Shown: positions 33,373-45,463 of the stretch, one piece after another
Layout of the letters: each line of letters starts with the position of its first letter
Position numbering within the stretch: position 1 is the first letter of the stretch
Origin: Arthrobacter ulcerisalmonis
Lineage (GTDB): Bacteria; Actinomycetota; Actinomycetes; Actinomycetales; Micrococcaceae
Direction of reading: 5' to 3'
NCBI RefSeq assembly: GCF_900609065.1
Contig: NZ_UXAU01000023.1
Coordinates: forward strand, 23,501-87,500
Length of the DNA stretch: 64,000 bases
Position numbers and translations under genes: made by a program
Notes under the pieces: model-generated
What the model saw: only the letters and a program-made list of their open reading frames with translations
Told to the model about the DNA's origin: nothing
Database searches by the model: none

Positions 33373-34688
33373 GGCGTCATCCCCCAGCGCTGTGCCAGGA
33401 AGTCCAAGGCATCAGCGATCCGGCGGGAGGAGGTGTCCCAGGAGTGGCCAGCGTGCTCCACCTGGTAGGCGCGCACGGTGAAGCCTGCCGCCTCGGCAGC
33501 CGCAGCGAGAGTCTTGAGATAGCCCACAAATTCAGTATCGTCCTGACCCGCGGTGAGGTACATTCCGTGCCCGTCGAAACGCTCGGTGGCCATCATGGCG
33601 AGGGGTGTCTGCCGGTCAAATGCTGCTGCATCGCCGGGGAAGGACGCGTCAATGGTCTTCTGGCGTTCCTTGGCAACCGCAGGTTCAACTTCGCTGGAGA
33701 ATCCCACGACGGCCGGGAAGAGATCCGGGTGCCGGGTGCCCATCTGGATGGCGCAGGTGCCGCCGAAGGAGAAGCCGCCAATAGCCCAGGAGGCGTGGTT
33801 GGTGTCCACCGCCAGGGTGGCACTGATCCATTGGGTCACGTCCTTGGCCAGGTACGTATCAGCCTGGGCAATCTTGCTGTCCAGGCACATGGTGTTGGCA
33901 TTCTGGGAGCCGTTGGGATCCGGAATGACCACCACGGGCGCCACGCCGCCGTGCGCTGCAGCGAAAGTGTCCATGTGGCCACGGAGAGCACCACCTGTCA
34001 ACCAGTCGGCAGGCCCGCCGGGTTGCCCGGCCACGAGGACCAGGACCGGCAGGGCAGGGCGGTTGGCAGCAAAATAGGCGGGCGGCAGGTAAATGTACGC
34101 TTCCCGGGCGTCGAACCCGGAAACGGTACCGGGAATCGCGGACTTGCGCAGCTCTCCCCCAGCCGGCAGCTCACCTTGCGGTTGCCAGCCTTGGCGGGAT
34201 CCGCCGTCGGGCGCACCGGCTGACCTCATCAGGGCAGGTTCAAGCTCGGGGACGTTGGCAACGGCGGTCCCCAGCAGATCACTGACGGTGCGGTTCAAGC
34301 CGAAGTAGGCGTTGATCTGCACTGCTGACAGCAGTCCCACCAACACGAACGCCACCACACGGAGTCCCCTGACGCGCCACGACGACCGGCACCAACGCAG
34401 CAACACGAGGAGGAAGGCGGCGACGGCGGGAACCAGCCAGGCCAGGACGGTGTCCGGGATGTTTTCCGGGAAGACCGCCCAAATGTTAATGAGCGCCCAG
34501 TGAACGGCCTGCACCACGGCGAACGCCAGCAGGCCCGCGGCAACGACGGTCACGAGCCAGCGAAGGAGCCGGCGGTCAAAACCGCGCCGGGGCGGAAGCA
34601 GCAGGACTGCAGCGCCCAGCAGGCCGAGGACCAGAGCACCCCAGTACACGGGCCCGTCAGTCAAGCGAATGTCATAGAACCAATCCAC
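33369..34688 (-). CDS. membrane-anchored esterase (antigen 85/esterase D-like)
   Basis: A 439-aa protein starting at GTG 34688. Four N-terminal helices (about 15-150) anchor it. The exterior domain from about residue 190 is an alpha/beta-fold esterase, with FDAREAYIYLPPAYF, LVLVAGQPGGPADW and GGFSFGGTCAIQM (GxSxGG nucleophile, Gly-Phe-Ser-Phe-Gly). The C-terminal GHSWDTSSRR gives a likely catalytic His. Relatives act on cell-envelope lipids or peptides. It is joined by a 4-base overlap to the MprF-like gene, so the pair may modify and recycle membrane lipids together (inference). It follows the DUF2550 gene by five bases. Confidence 0.85.
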   Translation of the reverse strand: MDWFYDIRLTDGPVYWGALVLGLLGAAVLLLPPRRGFDRRLLRWLVTVVAAGLLAFAVVQAVHWALINIWAVFPENIPDTVLAWLVPAVAAFLLVLLRWCRSSWRVRGLRVVAFVLVGLLSAVQINAYFGLNRTVSDLLGTAVANVPELEPALMRSAGAPDGGSRQGWQPQGELPAGGELRKSAIPGTVSGFDAREAYIYLPPAYFAANRPALPVLVLVAGQPGGPADWLTGGALRGHMDTFAAAHGGVAPVVVIPDPNGSQNANTMCLDSKIAQADTYLAKDVTQWISATLAVDTNHASWAIGGFSFGGTCAIQMGTRHPDLFPAVVGFSSEVEPAVAKERQKTIDASFPGDAAAFDRQTPLAMMATERFDGHGMYLTAGQDDTEFVGYLKTLAAAAEAAGFTVRAYQVEHAGHSWDTSSRRIADALDFLAQRWGMTP

Positions 34689-34693
34689 AGCCG

Positions 34694-35125
34694 CTAACGC
34701 CAGGTTCCCACGCCCACCACAGGCCCGGCTTCAAGCCAGGAGGACAGCCCTGTGTAGGCATCAAACTTCATGGCAAGGCGCACGTCTTGGCCTTCGTAGC
34801 GGAGTTCCACGATGACGACGTCGGGTTGAACCCTGACAGCCTCGTCCTCTGTGGGTTTGCGGCGGCCCAGCAATTCGAGGGAACTGCGTTTGAACTTGTG
34901 TTTGGGCCGGACGTTCAGCGAGATCAGCCGAAACCATTCAAGGTCGTTGTCCTGATAACGACAAACCCCCATCTGCCAGCTGTTTCCAGCCATGCAAATG
35001 GAGGCGTCCACGGTGCCGAGGGCGCGCCGCAGATTGAAGCGGCGCACCCCCGAAAGGCACAGTGCAAATACCAGCAGTCCAAAAGCGACTGCCAAGGCGA
35101 TGAACGGAAATTCCGGTGCGTTCAC
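34694..35125 (-). CDS. DUF2550 membrane protein
   Basis: A 143-aa protein from GTG 35125, chosen because the upstream extension overlaps atpC. An N-terminal anchor helix (FIALAVAFGLLVFALCLSG) is followed by a cytosolic domain with the DUF2550 pattern (GTVDASICMAGN, WQMGVCRYQDNDLEWFR, SLELLGRRKPTEDEA). The gene lies ten bases after atpC, the position typical of actinobacterial atp operons, and reads on into the esterase gene. Function unknown. Confidence 0.83.
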   Translation of the reverse strand: MNAPEFPFIALAVAFGLLVFALCLSGVRRFNLRRALGTVDASICMAGNSWQMGVCRYQDNDLEWFRLISLNVRPKHKFKRSSLELLGRRKPTEDEAVRVQPDVVIVELRYEGQDVRLAMKFDAYTGLSSWLEAGPVVGVGTWR

Positions 35126-35135
35126 CAAGGTCGTG

Positions 35136-35420
35136 CTAGCGAATCCCAGCGGTAGCCGAGCCGCCCAACTTGGCGTTGTCGGCAACAATGACGACGCGGT
35201 TGTTGTCGACGGAGAAGAAGCCACCGTCAACGTCCACGGCAATGCGGTCACCGGTTACCGGCTCAATGGCCAGCTCACCTTCAGCCAGGATCGCCAGCAG
35301 GGGCGAGTGGCCGGGCAGGATTCCGATTTCACCATCGCTGGTGCGGGCCTTGACCATCTTGGCCGCTCCAGACCACACAAAGTGGTCTGCTGCGACAATC
35401 TCAACCTCAAGCTCAGCCAT
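35136..35420 (-). CDS. atpC: ATP synthase F1 epsilon subunit
   Basis: A 94-aa protein from ATG 35420, the short form typical of Actinobacteria that lacks much of the C-terminal helical domain found in E. coli. MAELEVEIVAADHFVWSG, then GEIGILPGHSPLLAIL and VDVDGGFFSVDNN fit the beta-sandwich domain. The epsilon subunit joins gamma to the c-ring and regulates ATP hydrolysis. It is the last atp gene, immediately upstream of DUF2550; it follows atpD by one base. Confidence 0.92.
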   Translation of the reverse strand: MAELEVEIVAADHFVWSGAAKMVKARTSDGEIGILPGHSPLLAILAEGELAIEPVTGDRIAVDVDGGFFSVDNNRVVIVADNAKLGGSATAGIR

Positions 35421-35421
35421 A

Positions 35422-36903
<1,482 letters not shown>

Positions 36904-36954
36904 TTAAGTTTATCTGTTGTGGTGCAGGTCCCGCAGGAACCGATACCGTGCGGG

Positions 36955-37845
36955 CTAGGACGCGAGTGCGTCGGCGCCAGCAACAATTTCGGACAGCTCC
37001 TGCGTGATCTCGGCCTGGCGGGCCGTGTTGCGCAGACGCGTGTACTTCTTGATCAGGTCAGTGGCGTTGTCGCCTGCCGACTTCATTGCACGCTGGCGGG
37101 CGGCAAGCTCGGAAGCTGCTGCCTGCAGCATTGCTGCGAAGAGGCGGGATTCGATGTAGCGGGGCAACAGCGCATCCAGAACCTTTTCCGTTTCCGGTTC
37201 GAATTCGTACAGCGGCAGCAGCTCCGACTCCGACGCGGCTTCCTCCTCCACTACCTCAAGGGGCAGAAGGCGGATGACCGTCGGTTCCTGGGTGACCATC
37301 GACTTGAAGCGGGTGTAGACCACGTGGATCTCGTCGACGCCGCCGTCTTCGTAGTCGGCAGCGAATTCGGCGAGCAATGCTTCACCGATCTCGCGCGCGG
37401 TGGCGAACTCGGGTGCGTCGGTGCCTCCGGTCCAGACCCTTTCATAGGTCCGGTTCCGGAAGTCGAAGTAGGCCTGGGCCTTACGTCCGACGAGGTAGGT
37501 CTTGACTTCCTTGCCTTCGGCGTGGAGCAGCTCGTTGAGACCTTCCGCCTGCTTGAGGACGCCAGCCGAGTAGGAACCAGCCAAGCCACGGTCCGAGGTA
37601 AGTACCAGGACTGCGGCGCGGCGGATCTGCTCCGGCTCAGTGGTCAGCGGGTGGTCGATTTCGCTTTGGCTTGCGACAGCAGAAACGGCGCGTGTGATCG
37701 CGTTCGCGTAAGGCAGTGAAGCTGCTACGCGCGCACGGGCCTTGCCGATGCGCGAGGTAGCGATCAGTTCCATCGCCTTGAAGATCTTGCGCATCGACGT
37801 GGTCGAGCTGATCTTCTGGCGGTAGACCCGAATCTGGGCTCCCAT
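36955..37845 (-). CDS. atpG: ATP synthase F1 gamma subunit
   Basis: A 296-aa rotor shaft subunit. It begins [18 protein letters not shown] with the long N-terminal helix, includes [15 protein letters not shown] in the globular part, and ends with the second coiled-coil helix ([32 protein letters not shown]). The length matches the family. It lies between atpA and atpD with 78 and 72 bp gaps; the 72-bp gap after atpA holds a GC-rich stretch with a possible weak hairpin. Confidence 0.97.
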   Translation of the reverse strand: MGAQIRVYRQKISSTTSMRKIFKAMELIATSRIGKARARVAASLPYANAITRAVSAVASQSEIDHPLTTEPEQIRRAAVLVLTSDRGLAGSYSAGVLKQAEGLNELLHAEGKEVKTYLVGRKAQAYFDFRNRTYERVWTGGTDAPEFATAREIGEALLAEFAADYEDGGVDEIHVVYTRFKSMVTQEPTVIRLLPLEVVEEEAASESELLPLYEFEPETEKVLDALLPRYIESRLFAAMLQAAASELAARQRAMKSAGDNATDLIKKYTRLRNTARQAEITQELSEIVAGADALAS

Positions 37846-37917
37846 ACTTATCCTTTCCTAACATTCCCTCAATCGGTGTGCCGGCCCCTCAGGCCCGGCA
37901 CACCCGATTCAGTGGAA

Positions 37918-39555
37918 CTAGCGCTTCTGCTTGACGATTTTTTCCTGGTCAACGTCACCCTCGGTGAGGGATTCGTGTGCCTCGTGGCCTGCGCCCACCA
38001 GGTGGTTGTCGCCGTCGCCGAAGAAGCCCTTCTTGAAGTCGATAATCGAGGACTTCAGAGCTGCAGCGGTGTCATCGTCCATCACGTTGGTCTGAGCCAG
38101 CGTGGTGAGGATGGAGGACTTGTGCCGGAGGTGTTCCAGGAACTCAGTCTCGAAGCGGTTGACGTCCTCAACGGGAACGTCATCCAAGTGGCCGTTGGTG
38201 CCAGCCCAGATGGAGACAACCTGCTCTTCAACCGGGAACGGCTGGTACTGGCCCTGCTTGAGCAGTTCCATCAGGCGTGCACCACGGGTGAGCTGCTGGC
38301 GTGAAGCGGCGTCCAGGTCCGAGGCAAACATGGCGAAGGCCTGCATGTCGCGGTACTGGGCAAGCTCCAGCTTCAACGTGCCGGAAACCTTCTTCATGGA
38401 CTTCACCTGTGCGGCACCGCCAACGCGGGACACCGAGACGCCCACGTCAACAGCGGGGCGCTGGTTGGCGTTGAAGAGGTCCGACTGGAGGAAGATCTGG
38501 CCATCGGTAATGGAGATCACGTTGGTCGGGATGTAGGCGGAAACGTCGTTTGCCTTGGTCTCGATCAACGGCAGGCCCGTCATGGAGCCGGCGCCGAGCT
38601 CGTCGGAGAGCTTGGCACAACGCTCCAGGAGGCGGGAGTGCAGGTAGAAGACGTCGCCCGGGTAGGCTTCGCGTCCCGGCGGGCGGCGGAGCAGCAGCGA
38701 CACTGCACGGTAGGCCTCGGCCTGCTTGGAGAGGTCATCAAACACGATGAGGACGTGCTTGCCGCCGTACATCCAGTGCTGGCCAATGGCAGAACCTGCG
38801 TAGGGAGCCAGGTACTTGAAGCCTGCGGGGTCGGATGCGGGAGACGCCACGATGGTGGTGTACTCCAGCGCGCCGTTGTCCTCGAGGGTCTGGCGGACAG
38901 CGGCGATGGTGGATGCCTTCTGGCCGATAGCCACGTAGATGCAGCGAACCTGCTTGGTGACATCCCCTGAAGCCCAGTTGGCCTTCTGGTTGATGATGGT
39001 GTCGATCGCGATCGCGGACTTACCGGTCTGGCGGTCACCAATGATGAGCTGGCGCTGGCCGCGGCCGATCGGGATCATGGCGTCGATAGCCTTCATACCG
39101 GTCTGCATGGGCTCGTGCACAGACTTACGCTGGGTCACGCCCGGTGCCTGGAGTTCCAGGGCACGGGTGGTCTCAGCCTTGATCTCGCCGAGGTCATCGA
39201 TGGGCACGCCCAACGGATCCACGACGCGGCCCAGGAACGCGTCACCCACGGGAACAGACAGAACCTGTCCGGTGCGGTGTACTTCCTGGCCTTCTTCGAT
39301 GCCGGTGAAGTCGCCAAGAACGATCACACCGATTTCGCGGACGTCAAGGTTCTGGGCCAGGCCCAGGGTGCCGTCCTCGAAACGCAGCAGCTCGTTCGCC
39401 ATGACCGAGGGAAGGCCCTCAACACGGGCGATGCCGTCACTTGCGGTGGTTACGCGGCCAACCTCTACGCGTTCTGCGTTTCCGGGTTCGTAGGACGCCG
39501 CGAACTCGTTCAGCGCATTACGGACGTCGTCGGCGTTGATGGTCAAATCGGCCAT
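37918..39555 (-). CDS. atpA: ATP synthase F1 alpha subunit
   Basis: A 545-aa non-catalytic nucleotide-binding subunit from ATG 39555. The upstream in-frame frame from 39588 is not supported. [20 protein letters not shown] at the start, [13 protein letters not shown] (Walker A), [36 protein letters not shown] and YREMQ-like regions fit. The C-terminus is extended relative to E. coli ([17 protein letters not shown]), as commonly seen in Actinobacteria. Confidence 0.98.
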   Translation of the reverse strand: MADLTINADDVRNALNEFAASYEPGNAERVEVGRVTTASDGIARVEGLPSVMANELLRFEDGTLGLAQNLDVREIGVIVLGDFTGIEEGQEVHRTGQVLSVPVGDAFLGRVVDPLGVPIDDLGEIKAETTRALELQAPGVTQRKSVHEPMQTGMKAIDAMIPIGRGQRQLIIGDRQTGKSAIAIDTIINQKANWASGDVTKQVRCIYVAIGQKASTIAAVRQTLEDNGALEYTTIVASPASDPAGFKYLAPYAGSAIGQHWMYGGKHVLIVFDDLSKQAEAYRAVSLLLRRPPGREAYPGDVFYLHSRLLERCAKLSDELGAGSMTGLPLIETKANDVSAYIPTNVISITDGQIFLQSDLFNANQRPAVDVGVSVSRVGGAAQVKSMKKVSGTLKLELAQYRDMQAFAMFASDLDAASRQQLTRGARLMELLKQGQYQPFPVEEQVVSIWAGTNGHLDDVPVEDVNRFETEFLEHLRHKSSILTTLAQTNVMDDDTAAALKSSIIDFKKGFFGDGDNHLVGAGHEAHESLTEGDVDQEKIVKQKR

Positions 39556-39638
39556 CTGCAGTCCCTGCTCTCCTGTTTTCGTGATCATCGTTGCTCACGA
39601 TGACCGGGGTTTGTATCAGTTTTGGTGTGCTTGTCCGG

Positions 39639-40465
39639 CTAGCCGGCCAGCTGGCGTTGCAGCGAACCCAGGCGGGTGATGACGGAAGCGTCAAGCACTT
39701 CGTCGCCAACCTGGACCCGGATGCCGCCAATCAAGGCAGGATCAACGATGACGTTGACTTTCAATTCCCGTCCATACAGTCCATCTAGGCCCGCCTGGAG
39801 GCGGTCCAGCTGGGTCTGTGTCATGGGCCGGGTCACGGCAACAGTGGCGATCCAACGTTGCTGGCGCTTAGCTGCCAACTCCGCGAACTGGGCCACGAGC
39901 CGTGACGGCTTGACGCCGCGTGGGTGGGCTGCTGCCTGGCTGATGAGGATTTTTGCTTCCTCACTGGCGCTGGGAACCAACCGCTCAACGAGGGTGGTTT
40001 TGGCAGCGGCCGAGGCTTGCGGCTCGGACAAGGCACGTTGTACCTCGTGGTTGGAGGCAACAGTCTGGTTGAAGGAGAACAGATCGTTCTCCAGTTCTTC
40101 CAGACCGGAGATTCCGGAGGCGGAAACGGCCGACTTGGTCTCGGCAACGGAGATGACAACCGTCGCGGCGAGGGTCTCGAGTGCATCGCCGATATCGCGT
40201 GCGGCTGCCCAGCGCAAGCTGGCCAATCCGGCTGCGATGTCAGCAGCATCAGCGGAGACTTTCCCGCCAACCAGCTGCCTGACCAGCGCCGACTTCTCGT
40301 CGCCTGAGCGGGACGGGTCAGTCAAGGCGCGGCGCAAACCAGCCGAGCTGTCCACCGTTCCCAGAATTCCGAAGAGTTCCTTTGCCAACTGAAGCGACGC
40401 GGTGGGAAGCTTTGCTTCCAAACCTGCCAGCGCTGATGCCAGCGATTGACTCGATACACCTGCCA

Positions 40466-40466
<1 letters not shown>
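39639..40466 (-). CDS. atpH: ATP synthase delta subunit
   Basis: A 275-aa stator subunit, longer than the ~177 aa of E. coli, as is usual in Actinobacteria. The C-terminal ~110 residues carry the canonical signature (VNVIVDPALIGGIRVQVGDE, VLDASVITRLGSLQRQL). The N-terminal six-helix bundle binds alpha. Its ATG overlaps the atpF stop by one base (TAATG), which couples b and delta synthesis. Confidence 0.96.
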
Positions 40467-41023
<557 letters not shown>

Positions 41024-41066
41024 TCACCCGTCCTTATCTACTCGGTTCTGAATTTCGCTTCGGTTC

Positions 41067-41285
41067 TTAGGAAAGAACGAAGGCGAAGACCAGGCCGAGG
41101 ATGGCGAGGGCTTCAGTCAGCGCAAGGCCGAGGAATGCGATCGGCTGCAGGACGCGCTGGGCTTCCGGCTGGCGTGCCACACCGTTGATGTAAGCGGCGA
41201 ACACGAGACCAACACCGATACCACCACCGATCGCGGACAGGCCGTAGCCAATGAGGTTAATGGAGCCGTTGATGGTGCCTTCCAT
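41067..41285 (-). CDS. atpE: ATP synthase Fo c subunit
   Basis: A 72-aa two-helix proteolipid from ATG 41285, preceded by AAGGAAG. The ring-forming pattern is clear: a glycine-rich helix 1 ([12 protein letters not shown]), the polar loop ARQPEAQR, and Glu58 in helix 2 ([12 protein letters not shown]), the proton carrier. No sodium-type ligand set is seen, so a proton-driven ring is likely. Confidence 0.97.
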   Translation of the reverse strand: MEGTINGSINLIGYGLSAIGGGIGVGLVFAAYINGVARQPEAQRVLQPIAFLGLALTEALAILGLVFAFVLS

Positions 41286-41365
41286 TTTTCTTCCTTTCAA
41301 GATGCCACCCGTGTGGCAGGTTGTTTGGGTTGCTTCATCCCCGCAATGGGGAAGTGTGAGGGAGC

Positions 41366-42166
41366 CTAGTGGCTGTCGGCGTGCAGTGCGCCTTCAATGT
41401 AGATCGCGGTCAGCAGGGTAAAGACGTAGGCCTGCAGGACCATGATCAAAGCTTCAAGCATGTACATGGCGATGGCGCCTGCCAGGACCAGGACCGAGGT
41501 GCCCTGCAGCAGGACGTTCTCCTGCATGACCAGGAACTCGATGCCGTAGCCAGCGATCATCACGATCAAGTGTCCTGCGAGCATGGTGGCGAACAGACGG
41601 AGGCTGTGCGTGACCGGGCGGACAATGAAGTTGGAGATGATTTCGATCGGGATAACGATCGGCAGGATGTACCACGGCACCCCTGAAGGAACGGTAGCCA
41701 GCTTGAAGTAGCGGATTCCGTTCTTCTTGAGGCCGATGATCAACCAGGTGAAGTAAACGATTCCGGCCAAGACATAGGCGCCACCGACGTGCGAGAACGT
41801 AGGAAGTTGGAAGAACGGAATTGCACCGTAGATGTTGTTTACCAGGATGAAGAAGAACAGGCTGAACAGCAGCGGAACATACTTGATGAAGTCCTTGCCG
41901 CCGATGATGTCCTTGGCGATGCCGTTGCGGACGAAGCCGTAGGCGGCCTCGCCGGCGAACTGAAGCTTGCCGGGTACCAACTGCCCTTTACGTGCTGCAA
42001 GCACGAAGAAGATAGCGATAAAGACGACGGAGAGGAGAACAAGCAGCATCTGCTTGGAGAATCCCTCATCGGCACCCCACGGCAGGATTGCCGGCAAATG
42101 CATTTCGTTAATTCCAGGAGGAGTGAACTCTCCTGAATCTTGGGCCGGGAGCGCAAGCGCGATCAA
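41366..42166 (-). CDS. atpB: ATP synthase Fo a subunit
   Basis: A 266-aa membrane subunit. The start appears to be TTG 42166, because AGAGAGG lies a few bases upstream and no nearer ATG gives the full N-terminus. Five to six helices carry the stator signature: [21 protein letters not shown] has the essential Arg, and [20 protein letters not shown] is near the C-terminus. It forms the proton half-channels with the c-ring. Confidence 0.95.
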   Translation of the reverse strand: MIALALPAQDSGEFTPPGINEMHLPAILPWGADEGFSKQMLLVLLSVVFIAIFFVLAARKGQLVPGKLQFAGEAAYGFVRNGIAKDIIGGKDFIKYVPLLFSLFFFILVNNIYGAIPFFQLPTFSHVGGAYVLAGIVYFTWLIIGLKKNGIRYFKLATVPSGVPWYILPIVIPIEIISNFIVRPVTHSLRLFATMLAGHLIVMIAGYGIEFLVMQENVLLQGTSVLVLAGAIAMYMLEALIMVLQAYVFTLLTAIYIEGALHADSH

Positions 42167-42247
42167 CGCGTTTCCTCTCTGCAGTGTCCATCATTGGGCG
42201 TTGGGCGGGGACCGGCGGCCGGATGGCCCGCTGCTCCCCCTGTGAAA

Positions 42248-42586
42248 TTATTTGGCATCTGTCATGCCGTCCTCGGACGGCCCGCTGGCAGCGTGACGCT
42301 CGCCAGTAGTCTTACGTGAACTGGTGAGGCCATGCATGTGGGAAAGGTAAAAACCTCCGACGGCTCCAAGCAGAGCGCCTGCGAGCACAATCCAGCGCGT
42401 TCCCCACAGATTATCCAGTCCCCACCCTATCAAACTCCAGACGATGATTCCGCCAATAATGTAGCTGAAGACGGCGATTCCAGCGTTGTATCCGCCGTCC
42501 CTGCCGTTGTCTGAAACACCCGGCGCTGAGCTGGTTGCGGAACGGTTGGAGCGACGGCGGTCACGGGAGTTTGCGCGTTCACGCAT
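42248..42586 (-). CDS. AtpZ/AtpI-like ATP synthase accessory protein
   Basis: A 112-aa protein from ATG 42586. It has a basic, Ser-rich N-terminus (RDRRRSNRSATSS) and two hydrophobic helices with the AtpZ/AtpI pattern (FSYIIGGIIVWSLIGWGLDN, then LAGALLGAVGGFYLSHMH). Such proteins help c-ring assembly or Mg transport. It overlaps the preceding AtpI-like gene by eight bases and lies 81 bp upstream of atpB. Confidence 0.82.
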   Translation of the reverse strand: MRERANSRDRRRSNRSATSSAPGVSDNGRDGGYNAGIAVFSYIIGGIIVWSLIGWGLDNLWGTRWIVLAGALLGAVGGFYLSHMHGLTSSRKTTGERHAASGPSEDGMTDAK

Positions 42587-43061
42587 GGGTGGAGTCCTCG
42601 CTGTCGGGATCGTTGTAGATCTGCAGGCGGGCCTTGCTGAACCCGAAGATCTCGGCGCCCTGCCATAGGACCACGGTGACGACCGCACCGATCACGAACC
42701 AGCGGTCGTGGAGCCAGGCCGGCGCACCAAGGATGAAGAGGACGGCGGCGAAACCAACCACCTTGATGAAGTAGGTGGCGACGAAAACGCCGATTGCACC
42801 TGCCGGATTATTACGCCCGACGTAATGGCCTACGAGGAGGCTGATGCCGAAGAACAGCATCACCAACACTCCCCCGAACGCGCTGGAGAGGCCACCGGTC
42901 AGGCCGTTCAGCACTGTGGCCAACGCTGAGCAGAGGATGAGGCCCGCCGCGCCGGCGATCGAGCTGACTTTCAACAGGTGAAGCCAGAGCGACTTCGTGG
43001 GTCCCGAAGCACCAACTGGTGAGTTTCCAGGCACAGGCCCAGACTCGGCGTTGGAGCTCAT
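42579..43061 (-). CDS. atpI: AtpI-like membrane protein at the head of the atp operon
   Basis: A 160-aa protein with four hydrophobic helices (GAAGLILCSALATVLNG, FGGVLVMLFFGISLLVGHYV, FVATYFIKVVGFAAVLFILG, FVIGAVVTVVLWQGAEIFG). It is the first gene of the atp cluster and resembles the divergent AtpI proteins of Actinobacteria. The role in c-ring assembly is inferred from position and shape. The operon promoter should lie in 43062-43152. Confidence 0.78.
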   Translation of the reverse strand: MSSNAESGPVPGNSPVGASGPTKSLWLHLLKVSSIAGAAGLILCSALATVLNGLTGGLSSAFGGVLVMLFFGISLLVGHYVGRNNPAGAIGVFVATYFIKVVGFAAVLFILGAPAWLHDRWFVIGAVVTVVLWQGAEIFGFSKARLQIYNDPDSEDSTHA

Positions 43062-43152
43062 GCGTTCCCAATCGTCGGTACTGAAGGGTGGTTTGGTTGC
43101 AGTTGAAGCTGCCCTTGAATTCTACACGAGATAGAAATAAACCCGCACGGCG

Positions 43153-44265
43153 TTACGTAGCGGATTGCCCGGATTTCCGCGTCAGATACGGCCATGCTGT
43201 GACCAGCGCCATAGCCAAGGTGGCAATGATGTCCACGACGAGCACCACCTGCCAGGGGAACACGGCGAAGGCGAGCCCGCCGAAGGACAGCACCGCCGTC
43301 CACAGGTAGAGCAGCACCACCGCGGCGCGGTGGGAATAGCCGATGTCCAGGAGTTTGTGGTGCAGGTGGCCGCGGTCGGCGGTCCAGGGCGAGCGTCCGC
43401 GTGCCGTGCGTCGGACCACTGCCAGGCCCAGGTCCAGCAGCGGCAGGAAGAGGACAGCGAACGGCAAAAGGATGGGGATGATGGTGGAAATGCCGTTGAC
43501 GCGGTCGTAGAGTCCGGAGGTGATTTGGCCGGTTGATACCACGCCGGCGGAGGCCATCAGGAGCCCAATCAGCATGGCCCCGGAGTCGCCCATGAAGATC
43601 TTGGAGGGAAACCAGTTGTGCGGCAGGAAACCCAGGCAGCTTCCCACCAGCACCGCGGTGAGCAGGGTGGCCAGGTCGGAATAGTCGAGGAGTACCGCGT
43701 TGCGGTGCACCCAGTAGGCCGTGAAGAAGAAGGCCGTGCCGCCAATGATCGCAACGCCTGCGGCCAGGCCGTCCAGGCCGTCAATGAAGTTGAAGGCATT
43801 CATGCTGACCACGATCAGTCCGGCCGTGAGCACGATTCTTAAGGTGTTGTTTTCCAGGTAGATCGGCTCGGGAACCCATGGAACGATGGTCATCTGGACG
43901 CCCCAGACCGCCACCACCAGCCCGGCCACACTCTGGCCGATCAGCTTGACCCACCAGCGGATGTCCAGCAAGTCATCCGCCACCCCGATCAGGACAATGA
44001 TTGCGGCGCCCGCCAGCACTCCCCAGGGTTGGAAGTTGTTCCGGTAGATGTCCTTCACGAAGAACGATTGGCTGGCCACAATCAGCGCAACCAAGACCCC
44101 CATGAAGATGGCCACGCCGCCCAGCCGGGACACCGGAACCGAGTGCACGTCGCGGCTGCGGATGGGCAGGTTCAGCTCCAGCCGTTGCCCTACGACCCTG
44201 GCAGCCCAGGTGGCGCCGTAGGAAACAATGGCAGCGGTGAGGCCCATCAACAGGTACATGATCAT
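43153..44265 (-). CDS. WecA/TagO-type phospho-GlcNAc transferase
   Basis: A 370-aa polyprenyl-phosphate glycosyl-1-phosphate transferase with about ten helices. Family motifs: RSRDVHSVPVSRLGGVAIFM, VGVADDLLD (metal-binding Asp pair), NFIDGLDGLAAG, and MGDSGAMLIG. It transfers N-acetylglucosamine-1-phosphate to undecaprenyl phosphate and starts teichoic acid or other envelope polymer synthesis. ATG 44265 is used; ATG 44259 is also possible. The gene is divergent from a GT2 gene across a 271-bp region. Confidence 0.9.
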   Translation of the reverse strand: MIMYLLMGLTAAIVSYGATWAARVVGQRLELNLPIRSRDVHSVPVSRLGGVAIFMGVLVALIVASQSFFVKDIYRNNFQPWGVLAGAAIIVLIGVADDLLDIRWWVKLIGQSVAGLVVAVWGVQMTIVPWVPEPIYLENNTLRIVLTAGLIVVSMNAFNFIDGLDGLAAGVAIIGGTAFFFTAYWVHRNAVLLDYSDLATLLTAVLVGSCLGFLPHNWFPSKIFMGDSGAMLIGLLMASAGVVSTGQITSGLYDRVNGISTIIPILLPFAVLFLPLLDLGLAVVRRTARGRSPWTADRGHLHHKLLDIGYSHRAAVVLLYLWTAVLSFGGLAFAVFPWQVVLVVDIIATLAMALVTAWPYLTRKSGQSAT

Positions 44266-44536
44266 GGCATGGGCGCCATTTCATGCGCCGACGTGGCCGT
44301 GGCAGAGGGCGTGCGCAATCGATCATGCAGGGGTGGGCTCACTGGCCTGGACTCTGTACTTCGGTAAATGAAATTCTCCGTCGCCGGGCGCGCAGCAGGC
44401 AGTGCGTGGTGCCATACAGGGCTGTATTACAGTGGACTCTAGTCAAAGATACTAGCGTCAACAGCCTCATGGCTTTGCGCCACACGGGCGCACAGCGAGC
44501 GGGGAAAGCCCCAGCAGCCATGCTGAAAGGACCCCC

Positions 44537-45433
44537 ATGACCCCCCGCGTTGCAGTGGCAGCCGTTACCTTCGATCGGCCCAAAGAGCTGGCCGTCCTCC
44601 TCTCCGCCATCAACGCCCAGACCGCTCCGGTGGAGACGCTGGTCCTGGTGGACAGTGGCACCACACCTGCCAAGGATGTGGCGTCTGGCCATCCGAACGT
44701 GGACTATGTCCGTTCCGAAGCGAACCTCGGTGGGGCAGGAGGTTTCGCGCTGGCAACGCTCAAGGCGATCGCCTCGGGTGCCACCTGGATCTGGTTGATG
44801 GACGACGACGCCGAGCCAGCCGACCCGGAAATTCTCGCCACGCTGCTTCGCGAGGCTGAGGCCCGCGACCTTGAAGCGGTGGTTCCGTTGGTGACGGCGC
44901 CGGGCGAGCCCGACAAGTTGTCCTTCTTCTTCCGCATCGACGGACAGGTCACCCACAGCCGGGCCGCTGTCGAACGCCTCGGCTTTTTGGCAGGTGACGG
45001 CCACTTCTTCAACGGTGCGTTGATCCGGTCCGATGTCTTCTTCAAGGTAGGGCTGCCGGACATACGCCTGTTCATCCGCGGCGACGAGGTGGACTTCACG
45101 CTCCGGCTGCGGAAGGCCGGGATCCGGTTTGGCACCGTCACCACGGCGGCCATTACCCACCCGCACGCATTTGCCGAGACGAAGCACGTCTTCGGTGCGC
45201 GCTGGCATGTGATTGTGCCGGAGTCCGCGTTCAAGCGGTACTACTACTACCGCAACCGGGGCTACCTGATTCGCCGCTACTTCCGGGTCAAATCCTTCGT
45301 GGCGGATGTGGGCGGCTACACGGGATACTTCATCCAGCAGCGCGACCTGCGCGGCTTCCTGTCCTGGGCCAAGGCGTTCACCGCTGGTCTCCGCGGTAAG
45401 GGCTTTGCGCCGCTGGCGGACCAGAAGTTCTAG
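44537..45433 (+). CDS. GT2 glycosyltransferase (galactofuranosyltransferase-like)
   Basis: A 298-aa enzyme; GAAAGGA lies upstream of ATG 44537. The GT-A fold starts with VAVAAVTFDRPKELAVLLSA. WIWLMDDDAEP carries the DDD/DxD metal site and FIRGDEVDFTLRLRKAG has the acidic catalytic region. RYYYYRNRGYLIRR is typical of GlfT-like transferases. It probably adds a sugar, possibly galactofuranose, to an envelope glycan. It is convergent with the WecG/TagA-like gene. Confidence 0.88.
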   Translation: MTPRVAVAAVTFDRPKELAVLLSAINAQTAPVETLVLVDSGTTPAKDVASGHPNVDYVRSEANLGGAGGFALATLKAIASGATWIWLMDDDAEPADPEILATLLREAEARDLEAVVPLVTAPGEPDKLSFFFRIDGQVTHSRAAVERLGFLAGDGHFFNGALIRSDVFFKVGLPDIRLFIRGDEVDFTLRLRKAGIRFGTVTTAAITHPHAFAETKHVFGARWHVIVPESAFKRYYYYRNRGYLIRRYFRVKSFVADVGGYTGYFIQQRDLRGFLSWAKAFTAGLRGKGFAPLADQKF

Positions 45434-45463
45434 GGTAGTCTCAGCCTCGAGTAAGGTGGCCTG

